The notes under the pieces are model-generated. The model was given only the letters and a program-made list of their open reading frames with translations. It had not been told where the DNA came from and did not search any database. DNA of 64,000 bases from CAZZKJ01 sp964654695 (GTDB lineage: Bacteria; Krumholzibacteriota; Krumholzibacteriia; WVZY01): positions 1-64,000 of the forward strand of contig CAZZKJ010000001.1 in the NCBI GenBank assembly GCA_964654695.1. Direction: 5' to 3'. Every line of letters begins with the position of its first letter. Positions within the stretch are counted from its first letter, which is position 1. A program made the position numbers and the translations under genes. Below, piece after piece: positions 56,894-64,000 of the stretch.

Positions 56894-57400
56894 ATGCCTA
56901 GCAGGCGCGCAGTTTTCATAATCCTTCTTATAGGCGCCGTCGCTCAGATACTCTACTATTACTCTCAACTCCCCGATACCGTGGCTACACACTTCGGCGG
57001 CTCCGGCCGCCCCAATGGATGGCAGTCCAAACAGGGATTCGTGGCCGTCTATCTGGGAACCACAGCCTTAATGGCGGCAATTTTTCTTTCCCTGCCGTAT
57101 ATAATATGGAAAGTTCCCAAATCGATGATCAATCTGCCCAACAGAGATTATTGGCTGGCGCCCGAACGTATTGAAGAGACAAAGGAATACTGCGGAGGAC
57201 AGATGTTGTTCATGGGCAGCCTAACGCTGCTGATGGAGATTTGTGCATTTCAGCTGGTAATACAGGCCAACCTGTCGCCCCAGGCGCGGCTCCCCTCAGC
57301 GCAAATGTGGATGCTCATGGGCGCCTATACGGCAGCGGTGTTTATTTGGCTGATCAAATTTTTTACAGGCTTCAGCAGACCCCCCGGCGGGGCCCCTTGA
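56894..57400 (+). CDS. DUF1648 membrane protein
   Basis: 168 aa with three to four membrane helices (~6-23, ~50-70, ~105-125, ~140-160). The N-terminal LPDTVATHFGGSGRPNGWQSK is the DUF1648 signature, found in integral membrane proteins including SdpI-type immunity proteins. DUF1648 alone does not prove an immunity role, and no toxin gene is beside it. GAAGGAGA precedes the ATG. The ksgA promoter overlaps its stop codon. Confidence 0.75.
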   Translation: MPSRRAVFIILLIGAVAQILYYYSQLPDTVATHFGGSGRPNGWQSKQGFVAVYLGTTALMAAIFLSLPYIIWKVPKSMINLPNRDYWLAPERIEETKEYCGGQMLFMGSLTLLMEICAFQLVIQANLSPQARLPSAQMWMLMGAYTAAVFIWLIKFFTGFSRPPGGAP

Positions 57401-57425
57401 CTTCTGCGGCTTTCTGGTATATAAT
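57397..57425 (+). promoter_or_regulatory. Promoter of the ksgA unit
   Basis: TTGACT (57397-57402), 17-bp spacer, TATAAT (57420-57425), among the best promoter matches in the window. The leader to the ksgA start is ~120 nt and holds no convincing small gene. Confidence 0.75.
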
Positions 57426-57551
57426 AGAGCAAAATCGGGAGGTTCCTACCTATTTACTGCTACTAATTATCCTTCGTCCTTGAAGAAAAAGCCTAAGAGA
57501 AAAAAATAAAAGGGTATCGCTGCTGCGGCTGCCAACGAAAGTGTTTGCCTG

Positions 57552-58475
57552 TTGAAAAATAGCAAGTTACGGCCTAATAAAAGCCTCGGGCAGCATTTTC
57601 TCTATGATCCGGCTATTGCCGCCAGGATTGTTGATGCCGCCGCGCTGGAGCCGGAAACCCCCGTGATAGAATTGGGGGCCGGGCGGGGAATCTTGACAAA
57701 GGCCCTGGCCGAGAAGCAAATCCGCCTCATAGCCCTGGAAATAGACAGGAAACTGTCGGTAGAGCTGGCTGCTTTTTTGCATGGGAAAAAATTCTTGAAG
57801 ACGGTTTCAACCGGGGGCGCCCGGAAAAAGCCGGCAGCGGATGATATCGAGGACCGTGGATCCTCAGCAGTGAGCGGCGGCGCTGAGAGTCCGGAGATCA
57901 TAAATGCAGATTTTACGAAACTTTCATTGACCGGGTTGTTGGTTTCCAGGGGATTTGAAAAGTGCGTGCTTTTTGGCAACATTCCCTATAATTTAACGCG
58001 CCACGTGCTTTTCGCTTTTCTCGTGGATGAGATCGAGGTGATTGACAGCGCATATCTTATGCTCCAAAAAGAGGTCGGCGATAGAGTCGCATCCGGGCCC
58101 GGGAGCCGTGTATACGGAATCACCAGCGTTATACTTCAGTGTCTGTACGAGATAAAGCTCGTGGCCAGGATTGCGGCGGGAAGCTTTTTCCCGCCTCCTA
58201 AAGTCGATTCGGTTGTGCTCGAGTTCGTTCCCAAGAAGGAGCCGCTCGTGCCGGTTGCGGAACTGGGGGCGTTCATAAGATTCGTAAAGAATGTTTTTCA
58301 ACAAAGGAGGAAGACCCTACACAATTCTATAAAGGCCTTTTATACATTTACGGAACCGATGCTCGAGGAACTGCAAACGGCAACCGGCATCAGCTTATCC
58401 GAACGGCCCGAAGCTCTAGGAAAAGAACAACTGTTAAAACTTTTTTATAAATTGGATGAAGTTGCCAAGATTTAG
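57552..58475 (+). CDS. ksgA: 16S rRNA adenine-N6,N6-dimethyltransferase
   Basis: 307 aa from TTG 57552. RPNKSLGQHFLYDP, the SAM loop IELGAGRGILT at 39-49, IALEID, and catalytic NIPY at 143-146 identify RsmA/KsgA, which dimethylates two adjacent adenines in helix 45 of 16S rRNA. Residues ~79-114 are an Ala/Ser/Gly/charged insertion between the LEID strand and the NADF motif, which is only ~20 residues in most homologues. Its 3' end overlaps the following gene by 20 bp. Confidence 0.92.
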   Translation: MKNSKLRPNKSLGQHFLYDPAIAARIVDAAALEPETPVIELGAGRGILTKALAEKQIRLIALEIDRKLSVELAAFLHGKKFLKTVSTGGARKKPAADDIEDRGSSAVSGGAESPEIINADFTKLSLTGLLVSRGFEKCVLFGNIPYNLTRHVLFAFLVDEIEVIDSAYLMLQKEVGDRVASGPGSRVYGITSVILQCLYEIKLVARIAAGSFFPPPKVDSVVLEFVPKKEPLVPVAELGAFIRFVKNVFQQRRKTLHNSIKAFYTFTEPMLEELQTATGISLSERPEALGKEQLLKLFYKLDEVAKI

Positions 58476-60414
58476 ATTAAGTCCCTCTCCCCGGCTTAGC
58501 GAGGTGATGCAGAGAGGTATCATCGCTCTCGTGTTAATGCTATTACTCCCCCTAACCTTAATAGCAACAGCCAGGGGGGAGGGACAAGCAGTTGTGGATA
58601 CAGTACGAACATGGATAACTGCTCCCAACTATGACGGTTCAATAAAAGGCGACGTGACAAAGGTATCTATGGCCCAGAATTTTACGAATACGTTTACTCA
58701 TAAAAGCGGGACGAAGTTCGTCAGCTCGTTCAATATCAGCGAATTCAAGTACCGCCTTCAGAACCGTTCGGATAACAACAAGAGCTGGTCCAATTCCATC
58801 ATAATGTCCTTAAGGCCCGGGCTTTTATGGAACACACTCTATTCCGACAGCCGTGTTTTCAACCGGATAATATCGTTGTCCGGAGGCCTGCAGGATTTCA
58901 TAGTGAATACGAAGACCGGAAGTTCAACCCTTCAATATTTTAAATTCTTTTCCGGCGGCACGAAATTAGATGCGAGGTCTGCAATTTCCTTATCGAAAAG
59001 CGAAAAAGTATTCAAGGTCGACAGCCGGCTGCAGGGATCGGCGGGCGGCGGCATTATTTATAAATTCGGCAAACGCATTAATTTTATGGGCCGGGCATAT
59101 TATGCAAATGCCAGGGATCAAAGCGAAACTTCGTTTCAAAAACTGCCCGGCCTGGGAGAGGCGGGAGACAGCCTGGTGTCCCAGGTTATTCTGAAACTTC
59201 CTGCCGATGCCGATATGAAGATTCACTACAGCCGGGCGACAACGACTACGGATTATGTCGATCTTCCCAGGGGGATATTTTTCCAGCAGAAGCTCGATGA
59301 AGAGGATCTGATCAAGGAAAAGCATGTAAGCGATCACAATATCTTGTACATGGATGCGACAACTCATCCCCTGAAGCCGGTGAGTTTGAAAATGTACGCG
59401 GAGCACAGCGTTGATCTCGATGATTACGAAGTTGCAAAAAAAAGGTTTACAAAATCCACCACCGATATTCTGAGAGGCGAGCTGACTTATAAATACAGCT
59501 CGAATCCGAATAATACCCTGGTATTCAAAAGCGAAAAACAAAACATGCTCCGCGACCTGGGGCCGTTATCGGTGAGCAGCTACAACCAGAAGCAGAAAAG
59601 CGCGACACTACTTCTTAACCACAGTTTCCACCAGACCTTGTCGATCAGCGCCCAGGCAGGAGCGACTTTATCGCAGTTCTTCTACGTCAATTTTGATATC
59701 AATCCCAGGGACCGCGATCAGCTGAACCAGTTCATGCAGGCCAAACTTAGCTCGAAACCTTTTCCAAAGTTCGATGCGGGGGTTTTTCTGGCCGTTTCAA
59801 GCGTTGATTATATCAATATCGACAGAAGCCTGTCCGGCGATAACCGCCGCGAGACCACGTACGATTTTCGCCCGGAGTTTACGTATCATCTCAATGATCG
59901 TATCGGTATTACGCAGAAATACGGACTCAATATCGAGTTCAGCGACTTTGTATTTTCAGAAACGGATAATTTTCTCGACAGGAACATCACTTTCTCGAAT
60001 ACGATTGAGGCCAGGCTGACCGGCGCGCTTGCGGCGACTTTTCATTACGGGCTTCTCCTGCATGACCGGGGCAGCTACCGCCTGAATGCAAGCGCGACCG
60101 AACGGACGCTTAATATCAGCCAGGAAGACAGGAAAGATCAGTTGAGTCTGAAAATGCGTTACGCGCTGACTCCGCATCTGAACGTCTTGACCCGCCAGGA
60201 ATATGCGCAAAGGCGGGACCGGATTGTAATAAGCGGCAGCGAAACCACTTTTCCCGAGGGCAAGATCGAAGGAGGGCTCGAAGGCAAATACGTATGGGAG
60301 GAAGGCAAAGAATTATCTTTTTCGCTCCTGAAGGTTAACCGGTTCGGCAGCTTCAACACCGAGGAGCAGAACAGCTACTGGCTGATGTCGACCAACATTA
60401 AATACGCATTTTAA
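58456..60414 (+). CDS. Predicted outer-membrane beta-barrel of unknown family
   Basis: 652 aa from ATG 58456, or 635 aa from ATG 58507, which has GAGG upstream. A signal peptide (GIIALVLMLLLPLTLIATARG) is followed by many alternating amphipathic strands, such as FNISEFKYRLQNR, GKRINFMGRAYYANAR and TYHLNDRIGITQKYGLN. The C-terminus is STNIKYAF with terminal Phe, the classical BAM signal. About 30-40 strand-like segments could form a large barrel. I do not recognise the family. Two lipoprotein genes follow at once, suggesting an envelope complex. Confidence 0.65.
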   Translation: MKLPRFRLSPSPRLSEVMQRGIIALVLMLLLPLTLIATARGEGQAVVDTVRTWITAPNYDGSIKGDVTKVSMAQNFTNTFTHKSGTKFVSSFNISEFKYRLQNRSDNNKSWSNSIIMSLRPGLLWNTLYSDSRVFNRIISLSGGLQDFIVNTKTGSSTLQYFKFFSGGTKLDARSAISLSKSEKVFKVDSRLQGSAGGGIIYKFGKRINFMGRAYYANARDQSETSFQKLPGLGEAGDSLVSQVILKLPADADMKIHYSRATTTTDYVDLPRGIFFQQKLDEEDLIKEKHVSDHNILYMDATTHPLKPVSLKMYAEHSVDLDDYEVAKKRFTKSTTDILRGELTYKYSSNPNNTLVFKSEKQNMLRDLGPLSVSSYNQKQKSATLLLNHSFHQTLSISAQAGATLSQFFYVNFDINPRDRDQLNQFMQAKLSSKPFPKFDAGVFLAVSSVDYINIDRSLSGDNRRETTYDFRPEFTYHLNDRIGITQKYGLNIEFSDFVFSETDNFLDRNITFSNTIEARLTGALAATFHYGLLLHDRGSYRLNASATERTLNISQEDRKDQLSLKMRYALTPHLNVLTRQEYAQRRDRIVISGSETTFPEGKIEGGLEGKYVWEEGKELSFSLLKVNRFGSFNTEEQNSYWLMSTNIKYAF

Positions 60415-60415
60415 A

Positions 60416-60985
60416 ATGAGAATAAAATTGAATCTTATATTTTTTTCCGCATTGCTGCCGATGGTTCTTCTAGTCTTTGGCGGGTGCCTATTCTCGCCCC
60501 GTAACGCAGAGGATCCGGGGGGTGAAGGGACTTCATGGGTGGTTCCGGATTTTCCCGAGAAGGTTTTCGATAATATGACCACCGGCCTGGAGGATTTAAG
60601 TGGAGCCAACTATGAAAAAAGCCTGGGCGAGACATTTCTTTTCATTCCGCTGCCCGGGGATAAGGATCAATATCCGGGCGTCTTCGACTTGTGGAACAAG
60701 ACCAGGGAAGTAGAAGCCATGAACCGCCTCATAAGCGATGCAAAAGAAATAAACCTGGATTTCAAGAACCTGACCATTATAACCCAGGATATTAGCGCCG
60801 CCCAATTCGAAGGCCGGTACGATCTGATGGTTGTCAGCAAGGCGGTCGCAGATACGAGTATCTACAGGGGAAAAGCCCGTTTCAGCCTGAAGGAAGGCAG
60901 CAAGGGATGGGAACTTATGCAATGGGAGGATATCGAATCCGACGCCCAGTATCCATCATGGGGATTCTTGAGGGCTCAATTATAG
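60416..60985 (+). CDS. Lipoprotein of unknown function
   Basis: 189 aa. Signal with lipobox FGGC (acceptor Cys24). The mature part is an alpha/beta cone-like fold: a helix (FPEKVFDNMTTGLEDL, YEKSLGETFLFIP), then strands (FKNLTIITQDISAAQFEGRY, DLMVVSKAVADTSIYRGKARF), ending GWELMQWEDI. This helix-plus-sheet pattern with a final GW(E/R)-W strand resembles SnoaL/NTF2-like folds. One base separates it from the barrel gene. It shares layout with the next lipoprotein. Confidence 0.6.
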   Translation: MRIKLNLIFFSALLPMVLLVFGGCLFSPRNAEDPGGEGTSWVVPDFPEKVFDNMTTGLEDLSGANYEKSLGETFLFIPLPGDKDQYPGVFDLWNKTREVEAMNRLISDAKEINLDFKNLTIITQDISAAQFEGRYDLMVVSKAVADTSIYRGKARFSLKEGSKGWELMQWEDIESDAQYPSWGFLRAQL

Positions 60986-61068
60986 CCAGGGCTCATAAGA
61001 GGGAATAATCTTTGAAATGGATATATTTCATAACTTAATAAATAATAGAGTGTTAACTTCGCAGGGCC

Positions 61069-61097
61069 TTGACGAAGTTCTGTGGTTATAGTATCTT
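61069..61097 (+). promoter_or_regulatory. Promoter before the second lipoprotein gene
   Basis: TTGACG (61069-61074), 17-bp spacer, TATCTT (61092-61097); the ATG is 30 bp downstream of the -10. Confidence 0.5.
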
Positions 61098-61126
61098 TAA
61101 GCATGAGAGAAAAAGAGAGGTCTGCC

Positions 61127-61729
61127 ATGAAACGGTTTTTCGTCCCATCAATTTTGACTGTATTCGTTATCTTTCTGGCTTCGTCCTGCATACTCGACCC
61201 GAAGAAGGAGCTGTCCGACAGCGGCAAAAAGGGAGGAACGTACAAGTCCCTTTTGGAAAAGGATGATGTTCTGCACAACCTCGAATTGTGTTACAACGAA
61301 CGGAACTTCACTCAATATGACAAGCTTCTGGATGATGGATTTATTTTCCTGTTTACGCAGGAAGATTTTTCAAGCGGGAAAACTCCGGATCAATGGGATA
61401 GGCTTCAGGATATAACAGCTACGCAGCATCTTTTCGACAGAAACTACAGCGGCAAGGAAGATCCCGTCCGTACGATTTCGCTTACACTTACATACACTCC
61501 GGGGGATTTGAGCTGGGTCGAAACCACCCCTCCGCAGGGACAGGGCTATGATAATGAAACGTGGTTCCAGAAAACGGCGAATTATGATCTTACGATTACA
61601 ACCACCACGGACGTAACTTATTTTGCGCTCGAATCACAGGCCCTTTTCCAAATCCGCAGGGCATTTGTCGCCTCGGCCAATGATACGCTGTGGCGCATAG
61701 TTCGCTGGAGCGATTTGGGCGTGCAGTAA
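61127..61729 (+). CDS. Second lipoprotein of the barrel locus, NTF2-like
   Basis: 200 aa from ATG 61127, with GAGAGG 6 nt upstream. Lipobox ASSC with acceptor Cys21. The mature part begins with a helix (SLLEKDDVLHNLELCYNERN, FTQYDKLLDDGFIFLF), and ends with strands (ALFQIRRAFV, NDTLWRIVRWSDLG). The helix-then-sheet order and terminal W-R-(I/L)-x-x-W-x-D resemble the preceding lipoprotein, so they are probably paralogues with an NTF2/SnoaL-like fold. A strong terminator follows. Confidence 0.6.
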   Translation: MKRFFVPSILTVFVIFLASSCILDPKKELSDSGKKGGTYKSLLEKDDVLHNLELCYNERNFTQYDKLLDDGFIFLFTQEDFSSGKTPDQWDRLQDITATQHLFDRNYSGKEDPVRTISLTLTYTPGDLSWVETTPPQGQGYDNETWFQKTANYDLTITTTTDVTYFALESQALFQIRRAFVASANDTLWRIVRWSDLGVQ

Positions 61730-61757
61730 AAACAGATAGTTTTTCCTTTTTCTCTCG

Positions 61758-61787
61758 AACCGGCGGTGCCGCCGCCGGTTTCTTTTT
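61758..61787 (+). terminator. Rho-independent terminator after the lipoprotein gene
   Basis: AACCGGCGG (61758-61766) and CCGCCGGTT (61772-61780) form a perfect nine-bp stem with loop TGCCG, followed by TCTTTTT. Confidence 0.85.
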
Positions 61788-61816
61788 GCCGCAGATACGA
61801 ATTGTCTACGCCGTTC

Positions 61817-61845
61817 TTGACACCCGCCGGTGCCCTTCATATAGT
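61817..61845 (+). promoter_or_regulatory. Promoter of the deacetylase-pdxJ unit
   Basis: TTGACA (61817-61822), 17-bp spacer, TATAGT (61840-61845), 110 bp before the next gene and just beyond the terminator. Confidence 0.75.
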
Positions 61846-61954
61846 CCAAAAACTGTCTTGCCTCTAAGAGATCTGCCGCATGCTCTAAAAGAAATATTCA
61901 GTACGCGGCCGGTATTGCAAATGTTGATTGCTTTCATAAAAATGGGCCGTTCTA

Positions 61955-63154
61955 TTGGCTAAGAAAAAAAGAAAACGTTCGCGAAAAAACGAATCGCTGC
62001 GATTGAGAATATTCGCCGGCATTTTGATTCTTATGCTGGTGTTGGGAGTAGGAGGCGTCAAGTATTTGCAGTCGACGAGAGGAATGGTTTTCCTGTTGGA
62101 CCATGGATTCGGCAGCTACTACCCGCGTGTCCAGCATATCATAGAACAGGCGCTGGGGGCCGAGATAAGCGGGCAAGGACTGGGGAAAAATGTAAAACCG
62201 GGTGCCGAGCGGGCACGAATTCGCGGTGCTGAACGCAAGGTAATCATATGGAACATCGAATGCGTTGGTGAATGCGATCTCATTAAGATCAACCTGGCTT
62301 TGACCGGGGCCGTGCGTCGTCTGGGTGCGGCCGTGCGTTCGAGCAGGGAAAGCGACGACGGGGAAACCCTGTTTTTCGAAGCGGGAAGCCGAAAGGCGCC
62401 CACACAGCGAATCGTCATTAGAAGGTCCGGCGCAATCTCGCTTGAGAAGCAGCGGGATGCCGTGGGAACTTCCGAATTCGCAATGCTGTCGCTGGTGATT
62501 GATGATTTCGGTTATTCAAGAAACGGTATTGTCAATGCTTTCATGTCGCTGGACCTGCCGCTGACCTTGTCGGTCATTCCATCACTCCTCTTTTCCTCTT
62601 ATTCATTGGAGCGTGCGGAGGAAAGGGGGAAGGAAGTTATTTTGCATCTGCCGATGGAACCTGAAAATAAAGTGGAATACGATGTGCCTCCGGTTACGAC
62701 GGCGATGTCGGGCCGTGATATAGGGCGGATGGTGGAGGAATACGTGTCCGAACTTCCGGGCATCAAGGGGGTCAACAATCACATGGGGTCGAAGGCGACT
62801 ACGGATACAAGGGTGATGAAAGCGGTTATGAAGGTTCTCAAGGATCGGAGGCTGTTCTTTCTCGATTCTTTGACTTCTCCGCGTTCGGTGGCATATAATA
62901 CCGCCGTAGATGCAGGCGTGCCCGCGGAAAGAAACGACCTGTTCATCGATGCCGGCACCGAAGATCCGTCGGTCATCGAAAAAAGACTGCAACGATTGAT
63001 AGATATTGCAAAAATCAAGGGGCACGCGGTCGGCATCGGCCATCCAAGACCGTGGACATTGGAAGCTTTGAAAAACAGCGAAGCATTATTGAAGAATTCG
63101 GGAATTCACCTGGTTTTTTTGTCCCGGCTGGTTGAAACGAGAAGCAGCGATTAA
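61955..63154 (+). CDS. Divergent polysaccharide deacetylase family protein
   Basis: 399 aa from TTG 61955. A basic N-terminus (AKKKRKRSRKN) and one membrane helix (~18-38) anchor it in the inner membrane. Residues ~170-399 are the divergent polysaccharide deacetylase domain (YibQ/DUF610): LSLVIDDFGYSRN, LPLTLSVIPSL, EVILHLPMEP, GVNNHMGSKATTD, RLFFLDSLTS and GHAVGIGHPRPWT. The catalytic domain is periplasmic; the physiological substrate is unclear. pdxJ follows 12 bp later in the same unit. Confidence 0.85.
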   Translation: MAKKKRKRSRKNESLRLRIFAGILILMLVLGVGGVKYLQSTRGMVFLLDHGFGSYYPRVQHIIEQALGAEISGQGLGKNVKPGAERARIRGAERKVIIWNIECVGECDLIKINLALTGAVRRLGAAVRSSRESDDGETLFFEAGSRKAPTQRIVIRRSGAISLEKQRDAVGTSEFAMLSLVIDDFGYSRNGIVNAFMSLDLPLTLSVIPSLLFSSYSLERAEERGKEVILHLPMEPENKVEYDVPPVTTAMSGRDIGRMVEEYVSELPGIKGVNNHMGSKATTDTRVMKAVMKVLKDRRLFFLDSLTSPRSVAYNTAVDAGVPAERNDLFIDAGTEDPSVIEKRLQRLIDIAKIKGHAVGIGHPRPWTLEALKNSEALLKNSGIHLVFLSRLVETRSSD

Positions 63155-63166
63155 GGAGGAGCGGCT

Positions 63167-63883
63167 ATGGTCAGATTAGGCGTGAATGTTGATCATGTTG
63201 CAACAATACGGGAGGCAAGAAAAACATATGAGCCCGATCCCGTGAGCGCCGCCGCCGCCGTGGAGATGGCGGGCGCGGATCAAATAACGATCCATCTTCG
63301 CGAAGACAGGCGCCACATACAGAACCGCGACGCGAGACTCATCAGGGAAGTCGTAAAAACCTCCCTGAATCTCGAAATGGCCGCGACAGCGGAAATGCAG
63401 GAGATAGCGATGGCCCTGCATCCGGATTCGGTCACGCTCGTTCCCGAAAAAAGGCAGGAGGTAACGACGGAGGGCGGACTCGATCTGGTCAAGGCCGGGT
63501 CTTACGCTGCGGAAGTCGTCAAGACTTTGAAAGAAGCACGAATAAAAACTGCCGCGTTTGTCGATCCTGATTTGGACCAGATAAAAGAGGCCGCGCGCAT
63601 GCAGTTCGATGCCGTCGAGATTCATACCGGCCGATATGCAAACGCCTCTTCTTCCACGGCGGCCGCGGAACTGCATAAAATCCGGGAAACCGCTGCGGCC
63701 GTCCGCAGATTGGGCATGGCCGTGCATGCCGGACACGGTCTGAACTATCATAATACCGGGACCGTGCTCGCGATTTCCGAGATAGAAGAACTGAATATCG
63801 GCCATGCCATTATTGCCAGGGCCGTTTTTACCGGGCTTGATAGGGCCGTCAGGGATATGCTCAAACTCATGGGAAGGATTTGA
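63167..63883 (+). CDS. pdxJ: Pyridoxine 5'-phosphate synthase
   Basis: 238 aa TIM barrel. GVNVDHVATIREAR (phosphate/DXP site), DQITIHLREDRRHIQNRD, LVPEKRQEVTTEGGLD with the catalytic Glu/His region, VEIHTGRYAN and VHAGHGLNYHNT are all diagnostic. It condenses 1-deoxy-D-xylulose 5-phosphate with the PdxA product to pyridoxine 5'-phosphate. A perfect AAGGAGGA lies upstream of the ATG. With pdxA in the same window, the organism uses the DXP-dependent vitamin B6 route. Confidence 0.96.
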   Translation: MVRLGVNVDHVATIREARKTYEPDPVSAAAAVEMAGADQITIHLREDRRHIQNRDARLIREVVKTSLNLEMAATAEMQEIAMALHPDSVTLVPEKRQEVTTEGGLDLVKAGSYAAEVVKTLKEARIKTAAFVDPDLDQIKEAARMQFDAVEIHTGRYANASSSTAAAELHKIRETAAAVRRLGMAVHAGHGLNYHNTGTVLAISEIEELNIGHAIIARAVFTGLDRAVRDMLKLMGRI

Positions 63884-63895
63884 GCGGCGAAGGGG

Positions 63896-64000
63896 CTAAT
63901 TCCTGAAAAATATGGACAATCCCGCCATGATTTTGTGTTCCGAATAATTTGCAATAGGATCATTTAATATTCTGCGCATTTGATATTCAACTCTGATCCC
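63896..64000 (-). CDS. C-terminal end of a convergent gene, possible outer-membrane protein
   Basis: Open on the minus strand from base 64000 to TAG 63896-63898 (34 residues seen). The end IMAGLSIFFRN, with alternating hydrophobic residues and paired Phe near the terminus, resembles a last barrel strand. It converges on pdxJ with 12 bp between stops. Too short to identify. Confidence 0.4.
   Translation of the reverse strand, partial: GIRVEYQMRRILNDPIANYSEHKIMAGLSIFFRN

Noticed and set aside
56894..57400. DUF1648 protein as an SdpI-like toxin immunity gene
   Set aside because: No toxin or sdp-like genes are adjacent; DUF1648 alone is not evidence of immunity.
57426..57551. A possible small basic protein ending SSLKKKPKRKK in the ksgA leader
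   Set aside because: No start codon is available in that frame after the promoter.

Overview
The window reads as a near-origin segment of a Gram-negative bacterial chromosome. By eye the base composition is close to 50% GC. Two large secreted proteins end in FlgD-like/Por-type C-terminal sorting domains, there are several lipoproteins and outer-membrane barrels, and the housekeeping genes are divergent. This fits an uncultured lineage of the FCB group (for example Krumholzibacteriota, Fermentibacterota, Latescibacterota or Eisenbacteria-like). No rRNA gene is present, so I cannot name the phylum. An in-frame TGA gene implies that the organism makes selenoproteins.

Layout: from 12.3 kb leftwards nearly everything is on the minus strand (dnaA, dnaN, recF, a DciA/DUF721 gene, gyrB, gyrA, rex, a secreted protein, a broken glycosyltransferase). 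From 12.9 kb rightwards nearly everything is on the plus strand. The strand switch holds DnaA boxes and is the likely oriC. The first ~190 bp is a fragment of a D-aminoacylase joined head-on to a truncated GT39-like gene, either a rearrangement scar or an assembly join.

Right of oriC comes the classical rpmH-rnpA-yidD-yidC-khpB-mnmE-mnmG-rsmG cluster. A beta-helix lipoprotein separates it from parA-parB and an M23 peptidase, followed by a bactofilin. A 660-bp stretch (24.66-25.33 kb) has a terminator, a second compact cluster of DnaA-box-like 9-mers, and a minus-strand selenoprotein gene of the Uxx-star glutaredoxin-like type with two in-frame TGA codons, each followed by a hairpin. Then come a MoxR/DUF58/BatA module, mfd, three PpiC/SurA-type foldases, an S4 protein, pdxA, ftsE-ftsX-envC, holB-ricT-metG, a TatD-radical SAM fusion, a zinc-finger/DUF2007 protein, an NDUFA9-like SDR and a periplasmic thioredoxin-TPR protein.

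The last third is more lineage-specific: a 993-aa secreted protein, glnS, a nitroreductase, an EamA transporter, an outer-membrane protein, a DUF1648 protein, ksgA, a 652-aa predicted barrel with two lipoproteins, a divergent polysaccharide deacetylase and pdxJ. A convergent C-terminal fragment of another gene runs off the right edge. Canonical sigma-70-type promoters (TTGACN, about 17 bp, TATAAT/TATAGT) are recognisable upstream of several units. No tRNA, rRNA, CRISPR array, insertion sequence or defence system was found.
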